The notes under the pieces are model-generated. The model had not been told where the DNA came from. It did no database searches and saw nothing but the letters and a program-made list of their open reading frames with translations. DNA of 32,855 nt. It comes from Bacteroidota bacterium (lineage in GTDB: Bacteria > Bacteroidota > Bacteroidia > CAILMK01). The DNA is taken from assembly GCA_013287095.1 (NCBI GenBank), contig JABDEJ010000014.1, forward strand, positions 166-33,020, written 5' to 3'. Below are positions 16,009 through 22,866 of this stretch, in pieces. Each line of letters begins with the position of its first letter. Position 1 is the first letter of the stretch. Position numbers and translations under genes: made by a program.

Positions 16009-17147
16009 TGGATTTCCTTTCCAATAAACTTCAAAAACGTAAAGAAGAAGGACTGCTTCGGCAGTTGTCTCTTGTGGACCGGTCTGCTATAAATTTTTCA
16101 TCGAATGATTATCTCGGTTTTGCCAAAAACAGTAACCTATGGGAACCTGGAACCATTGATAAATATGGCTCAACGGGCTCACGATTGTTAACCGGAAATG
16201 CTGCAATAACGGAAGAAACAGAAGCCTTTATCGCTGCATTTCACAAGGCAGAAACCGGTCTCATCTATAACTCGGGGTATGATGCAAATACAGGCCTTTT
16301 TTCATGCATTGCTGCAAAAGATGATACCATTATATATGATGAATATTGCCATGCAAGTATTAAAGATGGCGCACGGTTAAGCCTTGCAAAACATTATAGC
16401 TTCAGGCATAACGACCTGGAGCATCTGGAATCAAAAATAGAAAGAGCAGGTGGCAACAACATATTTGTTGCTATTGAATCCATTTATTCAATGGATGGCG
16501 ACATGTCTGATTTAAAGGGCATTGCCACTTTGGTCGAAAAATATAATAATGTTTATCTTATTGTAGATGAAGCGCATGCGACTGGTGTTTTTGGAGACCA
16601 TGGTGAGGGGCTGGTTCAGGAGTTGGGACTGGAAAATATTTTTTTTGCACGGGTTTATACATTCGGGAAAGCTTTGGGTTGTCAGGGTGCGATTGTTTTG
16701 GGGAGTCAGTTATTAAGGGATTACCTGATCAATTTTTCCAGGCCATTTATTTATACGACAGCTTTACCATTGCCTAACATACTGGCCATTAAAAGGGCTT
16801 ATCAGCTTCTGCAAAACCAGGATAAAAACATACAATTACTAAAAGATCGCATTCAATATTTTAATAAAAAGACATCCTCTTCAGGCATTCAAAATATCAA
16901 AGCAAATCAAAGTGCCATCCAGGTTATGATCATTCCCGGAAACGAAAATGCGAGAGCAGCTGCGAAGCATTTGCAGTCAAAACATTTTGATGTACGTCCT
17001 GTTCTAAGTCCCACGGTTCCTGCTGGTAAAGAGCGTCTTAGGATATGTATTCACTCTTATAATTCGGAAAGGGAGATTGATGGGTTGATTAGAGAATTGT
17101 GTCAAATAAATAGCATTTTAAATCCCGAAGGGATGGCATTATTATAG
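16008..17147 (+). CDS. bioF: 8-amino-7-oxononanoate synthase
   Basis: 379 aa. A PLP enzyme of the alpha-oxoamine synthase family that joins pimeloyl thioester and alanine in the first step of ring assembly for biotin. Visible motifs are STGSRLLTGN, DEAHATGVFG with the PLP-binding Asp, and TFGKALGCQGA with the Schiff-base Lys at 221. Coupling to bioB by TAATG supports this over the related Kbl or serine palmitoyltransferase enzymes. The last nine codons and the stop (NPEGMALL, stop) lie in a palindromic repeat unit (ATCCC-GAA-GGGAT with the tail TTATAGAAAA), so this tail is probably not ancestral. Pimeloyl-thioester and later-step genes are not in the window. Confidence 0.95.
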   Translation: MDFLSNKLQKRKEEGLLRQLSLVDRSAINFSSNDYLGFAKNSNLWEPGTIDKYGSTGSRLLTGNAAITEETEAFIAAFHKAETGLIYNSGYDANTGLFSCIAAKDDTIIYDEYCHASIKDGARLSLAKHYSFRHNDLEHLESKIERAGGNNIFVAIESIYSMDGDMSDLKGIATLVEKYNNVYLIVDEAHATGVFGDHGEGLVQELGLENIFFARVYTFGKALGCQGAIVLGSQLLRDYLINFSRPFIYTTALPLPNILAIKRAYQLLQNQDKNIQLLKDRIQYFNKKTSSSGIQNIKANQSAIQVMIIPGNENARAAAKHLQSKHFDVRPVLSPTVPAGKERLRICIHSYNSEREIDGLIRELCQINSILNPEGMALL

Positions 17148-17308
17148 AAAAACAAAAGGCATTTTATATAAACCCTGAAAGGGTGACAGATTATGTATCA
17201 CAATTAATCTATTTCTACTTTCAATTTATATGCTTGATCTTTCACCCCTTCGGGGTTCATACTATTGACCTATTATTTATTCTATAATCATTTCACCCTT
17301 TCAGGGTT
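17121..17308. repeat. Cluster of four 3-base-loop hairpin repeats at the end of bioF
   Basis: The hairpins are ATCCC-GAA-GGGAT (17122-17134, inside bioF), ACCCT-GAA-AGGGT (17172-17184), ACCCC-TTC-GGGGT (17244-17256) and ACCCT-TTC-AGGGT (17295-17307). The second and fourth are a perfect 16-bp inverted pair (17171-17186 and 17293-17308). The last two are in reverse orientation. Read from each hairpin, the tails share an A/T-rich element containing TTATAGAA (first and fourth units). The cluster separates bioF from the convergent membrane protein gene and may end transcription from both sides. Confidence 0.8.
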
Positions 17309-17334
17309 ATTAGCCATTCAGCCTCGTATACATT

Positions 17335-17817
17335 TTATCGATGTATCTCAATCAATAAAACCCATGCGTCCAATACCGCTTTCATGAAGGAAAAAAGGAA
17401 GGCCGGAATCAACCAGTAAACGCCTGATGCACCAGCCCCAATGATCCATATTCCACATACGATATAGGGCAATGTGGCAAGCTGGGTAAAAAATAAATTC
17501 TGGAAATAAAGTCGTTTATATTCTGGTTTGGTATCACCCAAAATCCGTAGGTCTACCCGGAGGGAAATACCCCATGCCGCAATGCCACAACACAGGATTT
17601 CAACGCCAATGATATTGATAGAAACCTGTGGCACAAGACATAATGTGGAAACAATAAGAACGATCATCAGCAACCCAAGTGCCAGGCCCGCTCTACCGGG
17701 TAATGTCTTTATTTCCAGGATGCGTTGGAGACTAATTGAAATGCCAACAAAAATGAGCCCTGTAAGTGCCGCTGAAGCCCCGGTCATCGCTACAAAAAAG
17801 TCTTTCCAGATTTCCAT
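17335..17817 (-). CDS. Small four-helix integral membrane protein, function unknown
   Basis: 160 aa. Hydrophobic segments lie near residues 8-30, 45-63, 66-83 and 112-135, with a fifth possible at 136-155. The N-terminus WKDFFVAMTGASAALTGLIFVGISISL is a recurrent signature of small uncharacterised bacterial membrane proteins that I recognise only as a pattern; no catalytic motif is visible. Charged loops include LRVDLRILGDTKPEYKRLY. It has an exact -7 box 18 bp upstream and convergent orientation to bioF, so it is probably a single-gene unit. No function is assigned. Confidence 0.7.
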   Translation of the reverse strand: MEIWKDFFVAMTGASAALTGLIFVGISISLQRILEIKTLPGRAGLALGLLMIVLIVSTLCLVPQVSINIIGVEILCCGIAAWGISLRVDLRILGDTKPEYKRLYFQNLFFTQLATLPYIVCGIWIIGAGASGVYWLIPAFLFSFMKAVLDAWVLLIEIHR

Positions 17818-17834
17818 ACAATCAGTTTAGAACT

Positions 17835-17842
17835 CAAATATA
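17835..17842 (-). promoter_or_regulatory. -7 box for the small membrane protein
   Basis: The minus strand reads TATATTTG, an exact TAnnTTTG match, 17 bases before the ATG at 17817. Confidence 0.5.
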
Positions 17843-17881
17843 ATATTAATGAGGAATATAGCCCTGGTTGAAAAAATCTTA

Positions 17882-18328
17882 TTACCCTATCTTTTTGATA
17901 AAGCAAACGATTTCACCAGCTTCCCTGAAACCGGATTTTTTGTGAAACAATCTGCTTTCAGTATTTGTGATATAAGCATCTGAACCCATTTCGGTACAAC
18001 CTTGTGCAGACGCCCAGACCTCACCGAGTTTAAGCAGTTGTTTGCCAATTCCTTGCCCACGATATTCAGGTGTTACGTAAATGCCTTCCACAAACCCAAC
18101 CCTGTTGGTTTCTGAGCCTTCTATGAAATCATTTTTTATAGAAAAATTCGCAAAGGCGATGGGTTGGCTAACGTCAGAAATGGCAATAATATTTTTATGA
18201 TTTGAGGAGGTCATAAGGCCTTTTAAAACCAGGCTAAGCTCATCGTTTTTTTCTTTTGGCCATAATGCAAGTCCCATTTCGAGCCAGGGCTCAAACCAGG
18301 TTTCTGTTATGTTTATGAATTGAAACAT
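17882..18328 (-). CDS. AAC(6')-like GNAT acetyltransferase
   Basis: 148 aa from the ATG at 18328. A longer frame from a TTG at 18376 would run through the 18349-18379 palindrome and is rejected. The acetyl-CoA site reads YVTPEYRGQGIGKQLL (the R/Q-x-x-G-x-G/A loop). The remaining pattern closely follows chromosomal aminoglycoside 6'-N-acetyltransferases: an early LWP motif, VGFVEGIYV, EVWASAQGCTEMGSDA, NTESRLFHKKSGF, and an FIKKIG end, at the usual ~146 residues. Family knowledge: such enzymes acetylate the 6'-amino group of aminoglycosides, though many chromosomal homologues act on other amines. It lies 56 bp after metG in the same direction; the palindrome between them may separate the transcripts. 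Confidence 0.8.
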   Translation of the reverse strand: MFQFINITETWFEPWLEMGLALWPKEKNDELSLVLKGLMTSSNHKNIIAISDVSQPIAFANFSIKNDFIEGSETNRVGFVEGIYVTPEYRGQGIGKQLLKLGEVWASAQGCTEMGSDAYITNTESRLFHKKSGFREAGEIVCFIKKIG

Positions 18329-18348
18329 AAATCGTATTTGTGTTTGGG

Positions 18349-18379
18349 AAGTTGTCAACTTTTTAAAAGTTGACAACTT
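18349..18379. repeat. Perfect 31-bp palindrome between metG and the AAC(6')-like gene
   Basis: AAGTTGTCAACTTTT (18349-18363) is followed by a single T and then its exact reverse complement (18365-18379). It starts 6 bp after the metG stop. Downstream on the minus strand there is no T run, so it is either a weak terminator, a processing site or a protein-binding palindrome. Confidence 0.85.
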
Positions 18380-18384
18380 TAATA

Positions 18385-20454
18385 TTATCTTGCTTCCGAT
18401 CCGACTGGTACGCTTCTTTCAGGCAACAAAAAGACCAGCTTTTTATCAGCATCTTCTACCATTAATATCATACCCTGGGATAGGATTCCTTTGATTTTTC
18501 GTGGTTCCAAATTGGCTACCAGGCAAACCTGTTTGCCAACCACTTCTTCTGCAGAAAACGACAATGCGATTCCGGAAACGACTGTCCTTATTTCAGAACC
18601 CAGATCAATGAGAAGTTTGAGCAGTTTATCAGCATCTTTAACTTTTTCTGCTTCTAAAACCGTTCCGATCCGCAGGTCCAGTTTGCTGAAATCATCAAAA
18701 GAAATATTATCCTTAAATGGCAGAATGTCTTTTGTTTCGATAGTTGATTTGGTCTCGAGAACTGTCTGCGTATTTTGTTTCGAGCGGTTCAGTTTTTCAA
18801 CCTGCATGGCAATGGCAACATCTTCAATTTTTTCAAATAAGATAACTGGTTCCCCGATCAAAGTATTTTCTTCGATCAGGTCTGCATTTCCGGCTGTATT
18901 CCAGTTGCCGGGTTGCATATTGAGCAGCTGCTTCAATTTCTGGGAAGTATCGGGCAAGAATGGTTCTGATAAAATGGCAAAATTGGCAAGCAATTGAATG
19001 CTGTAATTCAATACCGTTGCAGCCCTTTCAGGATGGGTTTTAATGGTTTTCCAGGGTTCGCCATCTGTCAGATATTTATTGCCAAGCCGGGCAAGGTTCA
19101 TCAGTTCTGAAAGCGCTTCCCTGAATTTGAATTCTTCAATCAATGTTCCGATCCTTAAAGGATATTCCGTCAGTTCATCTATCAAAAACTGTTCAGCATC
19201 ACCCGTTTCGCCTCGGGCTGGTGTATGGCTTTGATAGTAATTTTGTGTGAGTACCAGCACACGATTTATCAGGTTGCCTACAATAGAAGCAAGCTCATTA
19301 TTATTCTTAGCCTGGAAATCTTTCCAGAGAAAATCATTGTCTTTTGTTTCGGGTGCATTAGAGCAAAGCACATAGCGCAAAACATCCTGTTTGCCAGGGA
19401 AATCTATCAGGTATTCATGAAGCCAGACCGCCCAGTTGCGACTGGTCGAAACTTTTTCACCTTCAATGTTCAGGAACTCATTGGCAGGGACATTATCCGG
19501 TAAAATAAATTCCCCATGTGCCTTGAGCATCACCGGGAAAATAATACAATGAAATACGATGTTGTCTTTGCCGATAAAATGGATGAGTCGCGTATCATCG
19601 CTTTGCCAGTAAGGCTTCCAGTCTTTGTTTTGTGCCGCAGCCCATTGTTTGGTTGCCGTAATATAACCAATAGGTGCGTCGAGCCATACATATAGCACTT
19701 TGCCTTCCGCCCCTGGCAGCGGTACCGGTACGCCCCAGTTCATATCACGGGTAATAGACCGCTCACGAAGGCCTTGCGTCAGCCAGCTACGGCATTGCCC
19801 GAGGACATTCGCTTTCCAATCGCTGTGACCATCTAATATCCAACCTTTTAACCATTCTTCATAGTTCTGTAGGGGCAGGTACCAGTGTTCGGTCTCACGA
19901 AGTTCGGGTGGTTCCCCACTTAGCCGTGATTTCGGGTTTATTAAATCTGTCGGGTCAAGAGAAGTACCGCAGTTTTCGCATTGATCTCCGTATGCATTGG
20001 GATATCCGCAATTGGGACATTCGCCGAAAATATACCTGTCGGCCAAAAACTGCTTGAACTTGGTATCATAATATTGTTTGGAAACTTTCTTGGTAAAAAC
20101 CCCCTTGTCATATAAGGTTTTAAAGAAATCAGAAGCCGTTTCATGGTGTTCCGGCGAAGAGGTGCGTGAATAGATATCGAAACTGATCCCGAAATCTGCA
20201 AAGGCATTTTTGATCATGCCATGGTATTTGTCCACCAGTTGCTGCGGCGTTACCCCTTCCTGCATGGCTTTGAGGGTGATAGCTACCCCGTTCTCATCAG
20301 ACCCGCATATAAATGCCACATCCTCACCTATGCCGCGGAGGTAACGTGCGTAAATATCGGCAGGCAGATAGCACCCTGCCAGGTGACCAATATGCACAGG
20401 CCCATTGGCATAAGGCAGCGCAGCGGTAATGGTATGACGTTTATAGTTCTTCAT
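18385..20454 (-). CDS. metG: Methionyl-tRNA synthetase
   Basis: 689 aa, the long bacterial form with a C-terminal tRNA-binding domain. It charges tRNA-Met, including initiator tRNA, in the cytoplasm. The class I signatures are HIGH (21-24) and KVSTS (334-338, the KMSKS loop). The zinc knuckle CPNC...CENC (Cys 146, 149, 159, 162) is complete. The WLDAPIGY segment forms part of the methionine site. The last ~105 residues ([26 protein letters not shown]) are the EMAP/OB-fold dimerisation and tRNA-binding domain. An exact -7 box and a TTGAC -33-like element lie just upstream. A gene-free 767-bp region follows on its 5' side. Confidence 0.98.
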   Translation of the reverse strand: MKNYKRHTITAALPYANGPVHIGHLAGCYLPADIYARYLRGIGEDVAFICGSDENGVAITLKAMQEGVTPQQLVDKYHGMIKNAFADFGISFDIYSRTSSPEHHETASDFFKTLYDKGVFTKKVSKQYYDTKFKQFLADRYIFGECPNCGYPNAYGDQCENCGTSLDPTDLINPKSRLSGEPPELRETEHWYLPLQNYEEWLKGWILDGHSDWKANVLGQCRSWLTQGLRERSITRDMNWGVPVPLPGAEGKVLYVWLDAPIGYITATKQWAAAQNKDWKPYWQSDDTRLIHFIGKDNIVFHCIIFPVMLKAHGEFILPDNVPANEFLNIEGEKVSTSRNWAVWLHEYLIDFPGKQDVLRYVLCSNAPETKDNDFLWKDFQAKNNNELASIVGNLINRVLVLTQNYYQSHTPARGETGDAEQFLIDELTEYPLRIGTLIEEFKFREALSELMNLARLGNKYLTDGEPWKTIKTHPERAATVLNYSIQLLANFAILSEPFLPDTSQKLKQLLNMQPGNWNTAGNADLIEENTLIGEPVILFEKIEDVAIAMQVEKLNRSKQNTQTVLETKSTIETKDILPFKDNISFDDFSKLDLRIGTVLEAEKVKDADKLLKLLIDLGSEIRTVVSGIALSFSAEEVVGKQVCLVANLEPRKIKGILSQGMILMVEDADKKLVFLLPERSVPVGSEAR

Positions 20455-20471
20455 TTCTTGTTAAAGAGCGG

Positions 20472-20501
20472 CAAAATTAGGGCATTTTAGTTAGAAGTCA
20501 A
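20472..20501 (-). promoter_or_regulatory. metG promoter
   Basis: The minus strand reads TAATTTTG (20479-20472, exact TAnnTTTG) 17 bases before the ATG. It is preceded, 19 bases upstream, by TTG of TTGACT (20501-20499), a fair -33 match. The -33 element is supplied by the AGTCAAC word tract. Confidence 0.55.
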
Positions 20502-20544
20502 CAGTCAACAATTAGAAGTCAACAGTCAACAGTCATCAGTCAAC
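20491..20544. repeat. AGTCAAC heptamer tract upstream of metG
   Basis: Perfect or one-mismatch copies of AGTCAAC occur at 20496, 20503, 20517, 20524, 20531 (AGTCATC) and 20538. A 20-bp segment (20491-20510) is repeated exactly at 20512-20531. On the minus strand every copy reads GTTGACT, so the tract is an array of -33-like TTGAC elements facing metG. Confidence 0.8.
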
Positions 20545-20603
20545 AGTAAAGCGAGTTAGATTGTGAAAGAGAACGTGGAACACAGACGGTGATCGGAGGG
20601 ATT

Positions 20604-20625
20604 CCCCCTTTTTGTAAAAAGGGGG
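20604..20625. terminator. C5T5/A5G5 hairpin in the metG upstream region
   Basis: CCCCCTTTTT (20604-20613), GT, then AAAAAGGGGG (20616-20625) form a perfect 10-bp stem. A second CAGGGGGATT follows it. No gene ends nearby on either strand, so it is more likely a dispersed palindromic repeat than a working terminator; the type label reflects structure only. Confidence 0.45.
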
Positions 20626-20643
20626 CAGGGGGATTTAGCGAAA

Positions 20644-21088
20644 TAAAAACTCCCTTCCCATTGTTTTCTGATTGATAATTTCCAAAAAACCGCATTTCAA
20701 CCAATCTGGACTGTTCTTATTGTTTTTTTCATTTTTTTCGATTTTCAACATATTGATTTTAAAATACTTACTCGTAACTCATTGATAAATATCAATAGAT
20801 AACAGGGAAATAACAGTCCGGAATACGTTTAAAGGCCGGTTTATCTTTTGCATTTTACAATTTGTCATCTCGACGCAGGAGAGATCTGATTCTTCGAGTA
20901 ATTGTCTGAACTAGGATTCAAAAGATTATAGGATTTTGGATGCGCCAGCCTCTGACCCCTGACTCCTGTCCCCTATTATGTATATATATAGCGAAACCCC
21001 AAAGTGGGTGGGTGTTTCAGAAAAATATTTTATAACTGTTATAAAAACAATAGGTTATAGACGAATAATTTTTTGAATTTGTCGGCAA
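20644..21088 (-). repeat. Copy B of the ~400-bp non-coding repeat (inverted partner at 10262-10666)
   Basis: The reverse complement of this region matches copy A in two blocks: 20985-21088 with 22 identical bases at 20992-21013, and 20644-20848 with AAACCGGCCTTT, CTGTTATTTCCCTG and GAACAGTCCAGA. The ~135-base centre (20849-20984) differs: it holds TGTCATCTCGACGCAGGAGA, which looks like a separate dispersed repeat, and a CTGACCCCTGACTCCTG word tract. Together with the heptamer tract and hairpin it accounts for most of the gene-free interval 20455-21221. No open frame with protein character was found. Confidence 0.8.
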
Positions 21089-21157
21089 TTTTATTTTTAT
21101 GGTGGCTTCCAGTTAAATAATTTACCTTCCAGCAACGCATTATTATTTTTTGAACCA

Positions 21158-21165
21158 TAAATTTG
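21158..21165 (+). promoter_or_regulatory. -7 box for the RelE-type toxin-antitoxin pair
   Basis: TAAATTTG is an exact TAnnTTTG match, 56 bases before the antitoxin ATG. The palindrome AATAGCTATT (21188-21197) in the leader is a possible operator. Confidence 0.5.
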
Positions 21166-21221
21166 CATGGGATGTTAAATCAATGAAAATAGCTATTCTA
21201 AAATAGTTTATTATTAAGCAA

Positions 21222-21437
21222 ATGAAAGAGGTAACCTTACATATCAAAGAAAGCAAGTTTAGGTTTTTTATGGAATTGATAAAAAACCTTGACTTTGTAA
21301 AAGTTGAGGAAAAGGCAATAGGGGATTCTAAGGAAGCTGTTTTGCACAACCTAAAAACCGGCCTTGAAGAAGTAAAACAATTCAAAAAAGGAAAACTAAA
21401 AACAACCTCTGCCAAAGCTTTTTTGAATGAGTTATAG
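21222..21437 (+). CDS. Small antitoxin of a RelE/ParE-type pair
   Basis: 71 aa, highly charged: MKEVTLHIKESKFRFFMELIKNLDFVKVEE, then a helical, Lys-rich end (GLEEVKQFKKGKLKTTSAKAFLNEL). The short beta strand followed by a helix, and the final S-AKxFLNEL motif, match a common Bacteroidota antitoxin type always encoded before a RelE-family toxin. It has no obvious helix-turn-helix, so any DNA binding would be through the N-terminal strand. It overlaps the toxin gene by 11 bases, which is typical of coupled antitoxin-toxin translation. Family knowledge: it would neutralise the toxin by wrapping round its active site with the C-terminal helix and would repress the operon. Assignment rests on the partner and size more than on sequence. 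Confidence 0.82.
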   Translation: MKEVTLHIKESKFRFFMELIKNLDFVKVEEKAIGDSKEAVLHNLKTGLEEVKQFKKGKLKTTSAKAFLNEL

Positions 21438-21753
21438 TGTTGAGCTTTCTGATAATTTCAATAAGGAAGCCAAGCGATTGGTCAAAAAATATCCATCGCT
21501 AAAATCAGAACTTAATCGTCTTTTCATCGGACTTGAAGAAAACCCAACTTTGGGAATTTCACTTGGAAATAACATTTATAAAATCCGGCTTGCCGTAGCT
21601 TCCAAAGGTAGAGGGAAATCTGGCGGAGCAAGGGTCATGTCTTTTGTGAAAGTAGTAGATACAACTGTATTGTTGTTTTCTATTTATGACAAATCTGAAA
21701 AAGAAAGCATATCCGATACTGAAATCAAGTCTTTGATTGAGAAGGAATTATAA
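21427..21753 (+). CDS. RelE/ParE-superfamily toxin
   Basis: 108 aa. SYSVELSDNFNKEAKRLVKKYPSLKSELNRL is the N-terminal strand plus two-helix part of RelE-fold toxins. The central IYKIRLAVASKGRGKSGGARVMSFVKV is the beta-sheet core with several basic residues (Lys/Arg) that in RelE contact mRNA in the ribosomal A site. The end (LLFSIYDKSEKESISDTEIKSLI) is also typical of this Bacteroidota subtype. Family knowledge supports ribosome-dependent mRNA cleavage, but ParE-like gyrase poisoning cannot be excluded from sequence alone. It overlaps its antitoxin and is followed by a strong terminator, so the pair is a self-contained operon. Confidence 0.85.
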   Translation: MSYSVELSDNFNKEAKRLVKKYPSLKSELNRLFIGLEENPTLGISLGNNIYKIRLAVASKGRGKSGGARVMSFVKVVDTTVLLFSIYDKSEKESISDTEIKSLIEKEL

Positions 21754-21764
21754 TCAAATTAATT

Positions 21765-21788
21765 AGTCCAACAGATTGTTGGACTTTT
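21765..21788 (+). terminator. Terminator of the toxin-antitoxin operon
   Basis: AGTCCAAC (21765-21772), loop AGATT, GTTGGACT (21778-21785), then TTT. It starts 12 bases after the toxin stop codon. Confidence 0.8.
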
Positions 21789-21790
21789 AG

Positions 21791-21875
21791 TTTTGAGTCC
21801 CATCGGGACGACATATTGGTAGATAAAATACATCAGCAGTTTTTGAGTGCCGTAAGTACGACACATTTTGGTGGG
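21791..21875 (+). repeat. Two hairpin repeat units in tandem, 50-bp period
   Basis: TTTTGAGT-CCC-ATC-GGGACGACATATTGGTAG begins at 21791, and the related TTTTGAGTGCC-GTA-AGTACGACACATTTTGG begins at 21841, exactly 50 bp later. The first hairpin (GTCCC-ATC-GGGAC, 21797-21809) is perfect; the second (21847-21859) has one wobble pair and one mismatch. They belong by structure to the 3-base-loop hairpin family at 17.1, 26.8 and 28.2 kb. Confidence 0.75.
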
Positions 21876-21915
21876 AATTTTAGGAAGAAAAGGTGGACGA
21901 TACAGATGTGTGGCT

Positions 21916-22700
21916 TTAAGTCAATATTTGTTTCCAACTACTACAAATCACCTCGAAATTATACCTCGTATTTGCAGGGCTTGTACTTGGTAAGCTAAAG
22001 TATGTAATATTTGGCTTTCGCGAAAAGAAATTGTTAAATAGAGTATCCGCTTTTGCCCCATTAAGGGCGATAACTCTCAGGTGTTTATGCATATTTATAA
22101 AGTTCTCGAGGTCATTCGGAATTTCATTTGACATTGAGGTGTCTAAACTCCCTTTTCTGTTTGCTCTTGCAGCGACATCCCAAAGTCCGATCTTATTCTT
22201 TCTGAGCAAGTCCTTTTTTTGTTCGTATGTATTGGGAATTTCAGCATTTGTTATTGTTGCAATTATTTTCCAAAATCTATTTCTCGAATGTGCGTAATAC
22301 TCGCTGTATTTCAATGAAGTGTCCCCGGGCATAGATCCTAAAATTAATATTTCGACGTCTGGATTTGAAGAGGCAAAAAAGATGCTTTGAGGTTCTCAGA
22401 GGGGCCATTGACATCAGAATGGTTCTTGGCCTTACCATTTTCTTCTATTAAAATTGCCCAAGTTACTTTCGGGGTATAATTGGAGTCAAAAACATTAATT
22501 TCCCTCCCTCGGATAAGAGACTCAAAATTATCTAAAGTATAGTTATTCTTTTCGCTGCTGAAGTCTGAATAATAGAATCCAATCTTTCTAATTTCCTGAC
22601 GAATTCCCTTTTGCTCTGAAGGAGCAGCCTTTTCTTTTAAGGAAATTAGCTTTTTGATTGATTCAATTTCCGAATGCGTGAAAGAATTTCGCCCTTTCAT
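21916..22700 (-). pseudogene. Frameshifted fusion: unknown N-terminal domain plus hypoxanthine/uracil-DNA glycosylase (UDG family 6-like)
   Basis: Frame 1 (22700-22344, 118 aa) starts MKGRNSFTHSEIESIKKLI and carries QKGIRQEIRKIGFYYSDF, a recurrent N-terminal domain of unknown role. Frame 2 (to 21916) carries glycosylase motifs: EILILGSMPGDTSLKYSEYY, AHSRNRFWKII, GLWDV...RKGSLD and LPSTSPAN. Frame 2 has no ATG before GSMPG, and its conserved strand EILILGS begins upstream of that ATG, so the two frames were one gene. They join at a T6 run on the minus strand (22380-22375): a -1 shift at T-TTT-TTG, or one extra T, gives KASFFASSNPDVEILILGSMPG and a continuous 261-aa protein. Possible causes are sequencing error, mutation, phase variation or programmed slippage. 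Family knowledge: the glycosylase removes deaminated bases. Confidence 0.8.
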
Positions 22701-22802
22701 CCGATATATTTGATTATTGATTCCTTCACCCTGAAGGATGCAAATCTAAGAAAAATTAAAAAACCTATGCACGTTTATTCTATCATGGAACTTATAAAAA
22801 AA

Positions 22803-22856
22803 TTTGCTTTTTGTCAAACTATATACTTACATTTGTTGTTATTTTGTCATATTATA
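22803..22856 (+). promoter_or_regulatory. Promoter and candidate operator of the MmpA/MmpB pair
   Basis: TACATTTG (22828-22835) is an exact -7 box, with TTTG (22803-22806) 21 bases upstream as a -33 candidate. TTTTGTCAAACTATA (22809-22823) and TTTTGTCATATTATA (22842-22856) are direct repeats 33 bp apart, three helical turns, flanking the -7 box. This is the expected place for repression by the XRE protein encoded 11 bp downstream. Confidence 0.5.
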
Positions 22857-22866
22857 GTATTACAAT

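Noticed and set aside
17121..17308. Possible CRISPR array at the hairpin clusters
   Set aside because: The repeats differ in sequence, face both directions and have irregular spacing; there are no cas genes.
18329..18376. N-terminal extension of the AAC(6')-like protein from a TTG codon
   Set aside because: The extension is encoded by the perfect palindrome after metG, and the ATG at 18328 gives the usual family length.
20640..21220. Degraded insertion sequence or transposase remnant in the metG upstream region
   Set aside because: No transposase-like frame, terminal inverted repeats or target duplication could be found; the shared sequence is non-coding in both copies.
21816..21998. 60-codon plus-strand frame after the toxin-antitoxin pair
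   Set aside because: It runs through hairpin repeat units and the 3' end of the glycosylase gene on the other strand.
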